DNA of 64,000 nucleotides from Plesiomonas sp051652165 (lineage in GTDB: Bacteria; Pseudomonadota; Gammaproteobacteria; Enterobacterales; CAMTGL01), in assembly GCF_051652165.1 (NCBI RefSeq), contig NZ_JBOFTR010000008.1, forward strand, positions 89,155-153,154. Reading direction: 5' to 3'. Both the position numbers and the translations under genes were made by a program. The notes under the pieces were generated by a model, which saw nothing but the letters and a program-made list of their open reading frames with translations, made no database searches and was not told where the DNA came from. This document shows, in pieces, positions 37,934-46,222 of this stretch; the first letter of the stretch is position 1, and each line of letters starts with the position of its first letter.

Positions 37934-37961
37934 ATTCATGTAGGGGCAGGTGAAAGAGATT

Positions 37962-39098
37962 ATGGCGAAGCGCGACTATTACGAAGTTTTGGGTGTAACC
38001 CGCGAAGCAGATGAGAAAGAGATCAAAAAAGCGTACAAACGCTTAGCGATGAAGTATCACCCTGATCGTAATCAGGGTGATAAAGAGTCGGAAGCGCGCT
38101 TTAAAGAGATCAAAGAAGCGTACGAGATCCTCACTGATGATCAGAAAAAAGCTGCTTATGATCAGTATGGTCATGCCGCATTTGAGCAGGGCGGAATGGG
38201 TGGCGGTGCTGGTGGTTTTGGCGGCGGTGCAGACTTCGGCGATATTTTCGGTGATGTTTTTGGTGACATTTTCGGTGGCGGTCGTCGTTCACAGCGTGCC
38301 AGCCGTGGTGCTGATCTGCGTTACACCATGGAATTGACTCTGGAAGAAGCGGTTCGAGGTGTAACCAAAGAAATCAAAGTCCCTACCATGGTTGAGTGTG
38401 ATGGATGCCACGGTAGCGGTGCAAAAGCGGGCAGTAAACCGACCACCTGTACAACCTGTCATGGTGCAGGCCAAGTGCAGATGCGTCAGGGCTTCTTTGC
38501 TGTTCAGCAAGCATGCCCGACCTGTCATGGCCGTGGTCAGATCATCAAAGACCCGTGCAACAAATGCCATGGTGATGGTCGTATTCAGAAAACCAAAACG
38601 CTGTCAGTTAAGATCCCTGCAGGTGTGGATACCGGTGACCGCATCCGCTTAACGGGTGAAGGTGAAGCGGGTGAGCAAGGTGCTCCGGCTGGTGATCTGT
38701 ATGTACAAGTGCATGTAAAAGATCACAAAATCTTCCAGCGTGAAGAGAGCAATCTCTTCTGCGAAGTGCCGATCAGCTTTACGATGGCAGCGTTGGGTGG
38801 TGAAGTTGAAGTACCAACGCTCGATGGTCGTGTTAGCCTGAAAATTCCGGCTGAAACACAGACTGGCCGTATGTTCCGTATGCGTGGTAAAGGTGTGAAA
38901 TCGGTACGCGGTGGTGCACAGGGTGATTTAATGTGCCGTGTCGTGGTTGAAACGCCGGTTAAACTGAGTGAGCGTCAAAAAGAGCTGCTCAAAGAGCTTG
39001 AAGCAAGCTGCGATGGCGATGCACGCAGTAAGCACAGCCCAAAATCTAAAAGCTTCCTTGATGGCGTGAAGAAGTTTTTTGATGATCTGACACGCTAA
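37962..39098 (+). CDS. dnaJ: Chaperone protein DnaJ (Hsp40)
   Basis: Co-chaperone that delivers substrate to DnaK and triggers its ATPase. The 378-residue protein has a J domain with HPD (about residues 33-35), a Gly/Phe-rich linker, four zinc motifs of the CxxCxGxG type (CDGCHGSG, CTTCHGAG, CPTCHGRG, CNKCHGDG) and a C-terminal peptide-binding domain. I use the ATG at 37962, which gives the MAKRDYYEVLGV start; a GTG four codons earlier is in frame. Confidence 0.98.
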   Translation: MAKRDYYEVLGVTREADEKEIKKAYKRLAMKYHPDRNQGDKESEARFKEIKEAYEILTDDQKKAAYDQYGHAAFEQGGMGGGAGGFGGGADFGDIFGDVFGDIFGGGRRSQRASRGADLRYTMELTLEEAVRGVTKEIKVPTMVECDGCHGSGAKAGSKPTTCTTCHGAGQVQMRQGFFAVQQACPTCHGRGQIIKDPCNKCHGDGRIQKTKTLSVKIPAGVDTGDRIRLTGEGEAGEQGAPAGDLYVQVHVKDHKIFQREESNLFCEVPISFTMAALGGEVEVPTLDGRVSLKIPAETQTGRMFRMRGKGVKSVRGGAQGDLMCRVVVETPVKLSERQKELLKELEASCDGDARSKHSPKSKSFLDGVKKFFDDLTR

Positions 39099-39146
39099 TC
39101 GCGTTATCAGATCGTTTAAAATGATCATGTTAGCCATTATTTGAGC

Positions 39147-39176
39147 AAAAAAGCCTGACTGTGTTCAGGCTTTTTT
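39147..39176. terminator. Bidirectional terminator between dnaJ and the pilin gene
   Basis: A 12-bp stem AAAAAAGCCTGA (39147-39158) with its complement (39165-39176), six-base loop. A and T runs on both sides let it end dnaJ and the convergent pilin gene. Confidence 0.9.
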
Positions 39177-39191
39177 ATGGCCAAAAGAGTG

Positions 39192-39581
39192 TTATCGCCA
39201 GCAAGCTGCAGGTGTTTTATTTCCTTTATCATCAAGAGTCAGTGTGGTGCAGTTTGTATCTTTTGTTTGTGAGCCGATGGCCGTTGCGTTCAGTGTATAG
39301 GTATTTGCTGTCGCCGAAATAGGGATAGTAAATGTATAATAAGTTGAGTTGATTAACCCAATGTTTGCAGGAGTGGTATGGTATGATTTATTTATTAACC
39401 ACTGCTTTTCTTGTGCTAATTGCCCTTGTAATAACTGAGTGAGCACTTCGGTACGGCGTGATTTAATTATATGGCTTTGGTAAGAGGGAATTGCTATTGC
39501 AGCAATAATAGCAACGATTGCAACGGCAATCATCATCTCTATTAACGTAAATCCTGTCTGAATTTCCTTATTTCCTTTCAT
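39192..39581 (-). CDS. Type IV pilin, PilE-like
   Basis: A 129-residue prepilin with a short basic leader ending in QTG, cleaved before FTLIEMMIAV, so Glu5 of the mature protein is present. The hydrophobic N-terminal helix is followed by a small globular head with two Cys near the C-terminus (DTNCTT and AACWR), the usual pilin disulfide loop. AAGGA precedes the ATG. It is divergent from the minor-pilin operon, with 103 bases between starts. It may be the major subunit for those minor pilins. The assembly ATPase, platform protein, secretin and prepilin peptidase are not in the window. Confidence 0.85.
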   Translation of the reverse strand: MKGNKEIQTGFTLIEMMIAVAIVAIIAAIAIPSYQSHIIKSRRTEVLTQLLQGQLAQEKQWLINKSYHTTPANIGLINSTYYTFTIPISATANTYTLNATAIGSQTKDTNCTTLTLDDKGNKTPAACWR

Positions 39582-39684
39582 ACTCTTTCCTTAATATCTG
39601 GAATACAGGTCTCACCCAAATAAGTAACTGCTCGTTTTGTTCGCTAAATTGCTCATAATAGTAGCGAATAAGAAGGAGAGAGTC

Positions 39685-40209
39685 ATGCAAAAAGGGCTGA
39701 CTTTAATTGAATTGTTGATCACTATAGTGGTAGCAACCATTTTAATGGGGGTTGCTGTGCCTTCATATCAGCAATTAAAAGATAATAGAATATTAAATGA
39801 CCAAGCCTCTGTGTTAATATCATTTATTGAAAGAGCCAAAATATCTGCAGTTAGAAGTAATAAAAAAATATATTTCTCACTCTATAAAAGTAATAACTCA
39901 CCCGATTGGTGTGTTGGTGCTACAGATAAAATAAGTAAATGTAATTGTTTGACAAACTATAATGAATGTACTGTTAATGATCTTGTTTTTTATCATGCTG
40001 ATGATAGAGGCGTTGATATCACAATAAACAATTTTCTAAATGGAAAAGGGAGTCAAGATTTCTCTTTTGATGGGAAAAGAAGTACATCGAGTAGTGGTAA
40101 TATTATTTTATCAAACAACCATGCTCAAATTAAGATTAAAATATCAAATATGGGAAGACTTAGCCTTTGTTCTGATGATGGCGTAGGTGGGTATCAAAAA
40201 TGTTCTTAA
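39685..40209 (+). CDS. Minor type IV pilin, FimT/GspH-like
   Basis: A 174-residue prepilin with cleavage after MQKG before LTLIELLITI, keeping Glu5. Head domain has several Cys (CVGA, CNCLTN, CTVN). The start at 39685 has AAGGAG. First gene of a four-gene operon whose order (GspH-like, PilW/GspJ-like, PilX/GspK-like, PilV/GspI-like, then recC) equals ppdA-ppdB-ygdB-ppdC-recC in E. coli. Overlaps the next gene by 10 bases. Visibly AT-rich. Confidence 0.8.
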   Translation: MQKGLTLIELLITIVVATILMGVAVPSYQQLKDNRILNDQASVLISFIERAKISAVRSNKKIYFSLYKSNNSPDWCVGATDKISKCNCLTNYNECTVNDLVFYHADDRGVDITINNFLNGKGSQDFSFDGKRSTSSSGNIILSNNHAQIKIKISNMGRLSLCSDDGVGGYQKCS

Positions 40210-40922
40210 GAAAAGGCTACAGTCTTGTTGAACTATTAATAGCCATGGTCATTGGTAGTGCTCTCATTTTATTAGTTGGTGATGTTTATGTTAAGTCAAG
40301 CATTGCTATTAAAACCCTACAAGATACTAGATACTTAGAAAGTGAGATGAACCGTGTTTTATCACTGATAACAAAAGATATTAAACGTGCAGGGTATATT
40401 AACTTTTATAAGCGAAATATGGTAGATGGAAATCATAGTACATTTTACTATCAATATGAAAATAATGGCATGATTTATAAAAAGTCTCCTTTTTCTGTTG
40501 ATGCTACAGGTGGTTGTATTTTGTTTTTTTATGATTTAGATAATAATGGTTGTATTGGTGATAATAATATAACGACTAATACATCATGTTCTGCATTCAC
40601 CTCTCAAGCTTCTCAGAATGAAAATAATGAAACATTTGGTTATAAATTTGATATTGATAATAAAAACATTGATGCATCAATGAGTTTTGCAAATTCGTGT
40701 GATAATAAAAATTGGAGCTCAATGTTTGATGGAAAAAGGATAAAGGTTACGGACTTTAAAATAAAAAATATAAAACACACTGAAGTTGTTTTAGCTGATC
40801 AAATGAGTAAAGCCTATATACCCTCAATGGATATAGAGATAAAGGCCTCTATGCGGAGTAATACAGCAATTGAGCGTGTTATGTCAATGGGTATAACTCT
40901 GGAGAATTTAAGCTATGAATAA
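40200..40922 (+). CDS. Minor type IV pilin, PilW/GspJ-like
   Basis: A 240-residue prepilin with cleavage after RKG before YSLVELLIAM (Glu5 present), then a helix with KTLQDTRYLESEMNRVLSLI and DIKRAGY, a PilW family feature. It overlaps both neighbours by 8-10 bases, implying coupled translation. The segment 40441-40500 has 15 G+C in 60 bases, far below the flanking recC gene. Confidence 0.82.
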   Translation: MFLRKGYSLVELLIAMVIGSALILLVGDVYVKSSIAIKTLQDTRYLESEMNRVLSLITKDIKRAGYINFYKRNMVDGNHSTFYYQYENNGMIYKKSPFSVDATGGCILFFYDLDNNGCIGDNNITTNTSCSAFTSQASQNENNETFGYKFDIDNKNIDASMSFANSCDNKNWSSMFDGKRIKVTDFKIKNIKHTEVVLADQMSKAYIPSMDIEIKASMRSNTAIERVMSMGITLENLSYE

Positions 40923-42249
40923 GCGCGGCTTTGCTACTTTAACGATTACACTCATGATTAGTATCATTTCTGTTATTACAGTATTTTATCTTGGAAAAGA
41001 TATCTTCATTGAAACTAAAAAAACACAGGATGAAATATTACATTATGAAGCATACAATGCTGCACATTCAGGAATGATGTACACACTAAAAACAATTACT
41101 GAAAATAGTAGCCGGTTGCCTTGCTTAAAAGGAAGTGAAGAGATAAATAAAAATGGTACATTTAATAGTAACTGCTTTTGTACAACAAGTAAATTGAGTG
41201 AATCAGAAAGTAAAGCAACCTGTAGTGGTATTGCTACTTTTAGTCATGCAGACTTTAATTTTTCTTCACAGGTAGAGCACAATGAATTGGGTTTTTTTAC
41301 TATTCAGTCTGAAGGTGTTTCTGGTGGCTTTAAGTCAATAGTAAAAAATATTTACCACAAAAGTGGGGGGATGAAAAAAATACCCCGTTCAGCGATTGTG
41401 TCTACAGGAGATGTGAGGGTTGTAGGTAATACATACTTTGATATTGCTAATGAAAGTAAAAATGGCGGCAGCATAGAGACTGGAGGACAGCTTTACTTTG
41501 ATAGTCACCAAGGAAGCAAAAGGCCTGTTTATGATTGGGTGCCAATTTCATCAGGGAATAAAATAAATGTGAACTCAACACCTAAAGCTGTGGATGAGTC
41601 TGAGGGGTTTAACCAAAATAGTAATATTACTTACAAAAATAAAGCCTCATCAGAATATTTGGGGAAGGAGTTTATGGACTCTAGGGGAAAATTCTTAGAT
41701 ATAAAAACTGTGCAGCCTGATGGATCAAAACAGTGTCAATCTATGATATCTCAAATGAAAAATGCAAAAGAAAAAGGAAAATTAGAAAATCATGTTTGGT
41801 TGGATTTAGATGGGTCTTCAATCCATGAATTTAAAGTTTTTCCTTATATCGGTACAAGTGATCCTTCAGTTTGGGGATGTTATCTTGATGGCCCATTGGT
41901 TTATACAGATAAACCAATGAATATTGTTATTAATTTAACCGGTTTGCCAAAAGAGGGATCGGCTGCATATAACTATATTATAGCAAATGGATTGACTATT
42001 TACACTAATGGTGGTGGGCCTGCAAGAGGAATGATTTCGTTTATTGATAGTGTCAAAAACTCAAAGGTGAATCTAAAGTTTCAGGCAATGAATACGGTAC
42101 AGTTGGTCGGTACATTAGTATTAGACAGTGAGAGTTTAGCATGGTTTGAATCCTCATTTAAATTAACATATGATTCAAAGTTGCTTAATGATATGAATGA
42201 TAAACTAAAATCTCAATCAATCAAAATCGGAGCGTGGAGTGACTATTAA
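40915..42249 (+). CDS. Large minor pilin, PilX/GspK position, 444 residues
   Basis: The N-terminus, MNKRG before FATLTITLMISII, looks like a prepilin leader and helix, but mature position 5 is Thr, not Glu. GspK and PilX pilins also lack Glu5 and sit at the pilus tip. The remaining 400 residues form a large head with Cys pairs early (CLKG, CFCT, ATC) and beta-rich repeats such as VVSTGDVRVVGNT. The E. coli gene at this place, ygdB, is much shorter as I recall (about 135 residues). The head has no recognised enzyme or adhesin motif. An adhesive or tip-capping role is inference. Confidence 0.7.
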   Translation: MNKRGFATLTITLMISIISVITVFYLGKDIFIETKKTQDEILHYEAYNAAHSGMMYTLKTITENSSRLPCLKGSEEINKNGTFNSNCFCTTSKLSESESKATCSGIATFSHADFNFSSQVEHNELGFFTIQSEGVSGGFKSIVKNIYHKSGGMKKIPRSAIVSTGDVRVVGNTYFDIANESKNGGSIETGGQLYFDSHQGSKRPVYDWVPISSGNKINVNSTPKAVDESEGFNQNSNITYKNKASSEYLGKEFMDSRGKFLDIKTVQPDGSKQCQSMISQMKNAKEKGKLENHVWLDLDGSSIHEFKVFPYIGTSDPSVWGCYLDGPLVYTDKPMNIVINLTGLPKEGSAAYNYIIANGLTIYTNGGGPARGMISFIDSVKNSKVNLKFQAMNTVQLVGTLVLDSESLAWFESSFKLTYDSKLLNDMNDKLKSQSIKIGAWSDY

Positions 42250-42703
42250 TAGAGGGTTTGGATTGATTGAAGTATTGATATCTATGCTGATTATATCAAT
42301 AACATCACTGGCCTTAGTTTCATTGCAAAAGAGTTATTTTAATTCTTATTCTGACACAGCCATGAGATTAGAGGCATATCGTATTGCTAATACAAAATTA
42401 GAAACGATTAGCCGAATGCGATCCGGCAATGAATTTAATACCATTGTGGGATCTAATGAGTTCGTTATTACAAATGGAGTTAAGTATTTTGTTGAGGTGG
42501 TAAAACCTCAGTTAATTACAATTGATAGCTATCCTGACCCCGCTGATACGAAAAAAAACATTGATATTCAAGCTAAGAAAATCAATGTGAATGTTTCACA
42601 GTGCATATTGAATGACACTTCCTGTCCGGCAGGAGAGCGTGTGAGAAAGGCATCTCTTTCGAGATTGCTCGCGGATTTAAATTATAAGTATGGTGTCAAT
42701 TAA
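42239..42703 (+). CDS. Minor type IV pilin, PilV/GspI-like
   Basis: A 154-residue prepilin starting at GTG 42239 (GGAG upstream within the previous gene), with cleavage after NRG before FGLIEVLISM, Glu5 present. LALVSLQKSYFNSYSDTAMRLEAYRIAN resembles the PilV family. Two Cys near the C-terminus (CILNDTSC). Last gene of the pilin operon; recC starts 93 bases on. Confidence 0.8.
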   Translation: MTINRGFGLIEVLISMLIISITSLALVSLQKSYFNSYSDTAMRLEAYRIANTKLETISRMRSGNEFNTIVGSNEFVITNGVKYFVEVVKPQLITIDSYPDPADTKKNIDIQAKKINVNVSQCILNDTSCPAGERVRKASLSRLLADLNYKYGVN

Positions 42704-42796
42704 TAAACATTAAATAGCTATATTTGCAATTTTATTTGCATCCCCCCTTACGATAACTGACAATTTGCGTTATCGCTTAAGAGATGAGGGATCGCT

Positions 42797-45700
42797 GTGC
42801 TTACTGTTTACCATTCAAATCAGCTCGATATTTTAAAATCACTGCTGTGTCAGTTAATGCGAATCGATCCGCTCGATGATCCCTTTGAATCTGATGTTAT
42901 CTTGGTACAAAGCCCTGGTATGGCACAATGGTTGCGTTTACAACTTGCCGAAGAGTTTGGTATTGCCGCAAATTTGGCCTTTCCCCTGCCTGCGACTTTT
43001 ATTTGGGATATGTTTATCTGTGTATTGCCAAATATTCCTAAACAGAGTGCATTTAGTAAAGATGCAATGACATGGAAGCTAATGACGCTATTGCCTGCGT
43101 TATTAGAACGCGAAGAGTTTGCTGTATTACAAGGATATCTCAGTGAGGATGATAATCAGCGCAAAACGTTTCAGTTAGCGGCTAGGGTAGCAGACCTTTT
43201 TGACCAATATCTGGTTTATCGGCCTGAGTGGATTCAAGCGTGGGAGCAGGACGATACTCCTGATGAATTAGCCGGAGAACACCCATGGCAAGCTGTGTTA
43301 TGGCGCGAGCTGGTCAGCTTTACAGAAAAACTTGAACAACCTCAGTGGCACAGAGCCAATTTATATCAACATTTTATTCAACATTTAGAGCAGGCGACTA
43401 CCCGCCCTGTGGGTATCCCCCCACGGCTATTTATTTTTGGTATTTCAGCGTTACCGCCGATTTATTTAGAGGCCTTGAATGCGCTGTCACGTCATTGTGA
43501 TGTGCACCTGATGTTTACTAACCCATGCCGTTACTATTGGGGGGATATTCAAGACCAAAAACAGATAACGAAACGTTGGTTAACGCTCAATGGGCAATTA
43601 GGTGCACACGTTACTGCACCAGAATCAAGCGGTAATCCGCTACTGGCCTCTATGGGCAAGCTGGGGCGCGATAACCTTTATCTGCTCGCACAACTTGCAC
43701 CCAATGATATTGATGCGTTTGTGGACCTTACACCTGATTCACTGCTGCACCGTGTGCAAGCTGATATTTTGCTACTTGAAGATAGTACCGTACTGATGCC
43801 AAGTCAGCGCCAGGTTCGCCATGAGATTGACACAGCAGATCGCTCCATTGTCTTTCATGCTTGTCACAGCCCGATGCGAGAAGTTGAAGTACTGCATGAT
43901 CAACTACTCAGCATGTTGGCCGATGATCCTACACTGACTCCACGGGATATTTTGGTGATGGTGGCTGATATCAACCGTTATAGCCCCTATATTCAGGCTG
44001 TGTTCTCTCGTACCCGTGATAATTGTTTTATCCCATTTTCAATTTCAGATCGCAGTGCTAGTCAGGCTCACCCCATTTTACAAGCCTTTTTGACGCTGCT
44101 GAGTTTGCCGCAAAGCCGTTTTGTGGCCGAAGATATTTTGGCTTTGCTGGAAGTACCGGCACTGGCCCAAAAGTTTGCCATTAATGAAGAGGGGCTGGTG
44201 CTGCTGCGCCGCTGGGTTGAGGATTCCGGCATTCGCTGGGGGCTAGACGATCAAGCTATTGCAGAGTTGGGGCTACCGACACAGGGTAATCATTCGTGGC
44301 GCTTTGGGGTTGAGCGCATGCTGCTCGGTTATGCTATGCGCACCGAAACGGGGTTGTATGATCAGCGTCTACCGTATGATGAGGTCTCTGGCTTACAGGC
44401 AAGTCTAGTTGGCCAGCTTGCTGATCTGCTTGAAATTCTGGCTCATTGGCGTGCAGTACTGAGCCAAACTTACACCTTATCAGAGTGGTCATTACAGTTA
44501 CGGGAATTACTCAGCCAACTTTTTGTGGCTGACAGTGAAACCGAAGCGGTATTGGCACTGATTGATAAGCAGATTCAGCGTTTAGTTGAACAAGCAAAGG
44601 CTGCGCAATTTAACTCACCATTATCGTTAGCAGTATTGCGAGATAGCCTAAGCAGTGCATTAGATAATGAGCGAATTAGCCAGCGTTTTTTGGCCGGACA
44701 AGTCAATTTTTGTACGCTGATGCCAATGCGCTCTATCCCTTTTCGGGTCGTGTGTTTACTTGGTATGAATGATGGTGTGTATCCGCGCACATTGCCGCCT
44801 TTAGGTTTTGATCTTATGGCTGGAACACGCGCACGGCGTGGTGATCGTTCACGACGTGATGATGATCGTTATTTATTCTTAGAGGCACTGTTGTCAGCAC
44901 AAGAGCGGCTCTATATCAGTTATGTTGGGCGTTCGGTGCAGGATAATAGTGTGCGTATTCCGTCGGTTTTGGTCAGTGAGTTGCTCGATTATCTTTGTCA
45001 GAGCCAGATTTTACCGGAAGATGCCCAAAAATTAACCGTGTTGCATCAAGCTTTAGGAGATAATCCATCGGCAGATGCGATAGCAAAAAATGCTCAGGAA
45101 TTGTTACAACTTAATGCTGCCGCAGAACAGCATTTACAGGCACATTTAGTCATAGAACAAACGCTTAACCCTTTTAGTGAACAGAACTTTCTTCCAGAGT
45201 CAGTTTGTTTTAGTTATGCGCATGAGTGGTTACCAGCTGCTCGACGAGAAGGTCGTGAAATTCCCGCGTTTTGGTCAGCACCATTGCGAGCATCAGACAC
45301 TATCACTGACATTGAGTTAGCTTCGTTGTGGCATTTTTATCGCCATCCTATTCGTTCATTTTTTCATCAGCGTTTACGCGTTAATTTTGAAACACCTGCT
45401 ACTGGAGTACCTGATGAAGAACTGTTTGATTTAGATGGATTAGCGCGTTATAGCATTGATCAGCAACTTTTAAATACCTTACTAAAGCAAGAACCATTAG
45501 AGCCATTTTTGGCACAGATTCAAGCCGAAGGGCGTTTACCGTATGGGCGTTTTGGTGAATTGGTATGGCAACGGCAACTGGGTGAAATGCAGGTTTTAAG
45601 TAGCCAAATCAGAGAGCAGCAACAAACAGTTGCCGATATTGAGGTGGATTTGCATTTTGGCACTTTACACCTAACAGGGTGGTTAACGGGGGTGCAAGAT

Positions 45701-46192
45701 GATGGTTTGTTACGTTGGAGACCTGGCACTTTAAACGCGGTAGATGCCTTGAACCTTTGGATTGAACATCTGGTCTATTGCAACGTGATGGCACAATATC
45801 AGGTAAAAGCAGGATACAGCTGTATGTTAGGGCGTAACAGTATGTTTAAGTTTGCCCCTTTAGAAGCAGAGGTTGCTACCCGCTATTTGCTTGAGTTAGC
45901 ACAAGGTTATTGTAGCGGATTACAAACACCGTTGATGCTACTGCCAAAAAGTGGTTGGGCATGGTTGAGTAAGTGCCATGATAATGGGCAACTATTGACT
46001 GATGAGTTAAGCCAACAAAAAGCGCGCAAAGCTTTGTTAGAGTGTTATCAAGGTGGGTTTAATCGTAATGGTGAAGGTGATGATTTGTATCTACAACGCT
46101 TGTTTGGCACGTTAAATCCAACGGCATTACAGCATATTGAAGCGTGTGCAACGCGCTATTTATTACCGGTTATGAGTCATCTGACGGCATAG
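42797..46192 (+). CDS. recC: Exodeoxyribonuclease V subunit gamma (RecC)
   Basis: Chi-recognising subunit of RecBCD, which processes double-strand breaks for RecA. The 1131-residue protein starts at GTG 42797 (MLTVYHSNQLD) and has the RecC-specific VQSPGMAQWL, FTNPCRYYWGD, MPMRSIPFRVVCLLGMNDGVYPR and RRDDDRYLFLEALLSA segments. Same length class as E. coli RecC. Followed by ptrA after 30 bases, as in enterics. Confidence 0.97.
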   Translation: MLTVYHSNQLDILKSLLCQLMRIDPLDDPFESDVILVQSPGMAQWLRLQLAEEFGIAANLAFPLPATFIWDMFICVLPNIPKQSAFSKDAMTWKLMTLLPALLEREEFAVLQGYLSEDDNQRKTFQLAARVADLFDQYLVYRPEWIQAWEQDDTPDELAGEHPWQAVLWRELVSFTEKLEQPQWHRANLYQHFIQHLEQATTRPVGIPPRLFIFGISALPPIYLEALNALSRHCDVHLMFTNPCRYYWGDIQDQKQITKRWLTLNGQLGAHVTAPESSGNPLLASMGKLGRDNLYLLAQLAPNDIDAFVDLTPDSLLHRVQADILLLEDSTVLMPSQRQVRHEIDTADRSIVFHACHSPMREVEVLHDQLLSMLADDPTLTPRDILVMVADINRYSPYIQAVFSRTRDNCFIPFSISDRSASQAHPILQAFLTLLSLPQSRFVAEDILALLEVPALAQKFAINEEGLVLLRRWVEDSGIRWGLDDQAIAELGLPTQGNHSWRFGVERMLLGYAMRTETGLYDQRLPYDEVSGLQASLVGQLADLLEILAHWRAVLSQTYTLSEWSLQLRELLSQLFVADSETEAVLALIDKQIQRLVEQAKAAQFNSPLSLAVLRDSLSSALDNERISQRFLAGQVNFCTLMPMRSIPFRVVCLLGMNDGVYPRTLPPLGFDLMAGTRARRGDRSRRDDDRYLFLEALLSAQERLYISYVGRSVQDNSVRIPSVLVSELLDYLCQSQILPEDAQKLTVLHQALGDNPSADAIAKNAQELLQLNAAAEQHLQAHLVIEQTLNPFSEQNFLPESVCFSYAHEWLPAARREGREIPAFWSAPLRASDTITDIELASLWHFYRHPIRSFFHQRLRVNFETPATGVPDEELFDLDGLARYSIDQQLLNTLLKQEPLEPFLAQIQAEGRLPYGRFGELVWQRQLGEMQVLSSQIREQQQTVADIEVDLHFGTLHLTGWLTGVQDDGLLRWRPGTLNAVDALNLWIEHLVYCNVMAQYQVKAGYSCMLGRNSMFKFAPLEAEVATRYLLELAQGYCSGLQTPLMLLPKSGWAWLSKCHDNGQLLTDELSQQKARKALLECYQGGFNRNGEGDDLYLQRLFGTLNPTALQHIEACATRYLLPVMSHLTA

Positions 46193-46222
46193 CAAAAGAT
46201 ATTATTAAGGGGAGAGAGCCCG

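Noticed and set aside
39192..42703. Pilin cluster as a type II secretion pseudopilin set
   Set aside because: No gsp core genes are present, and the order and place before recC match the type IV minor-pilin locus; a pseudopilin role cannot be fully excluded.
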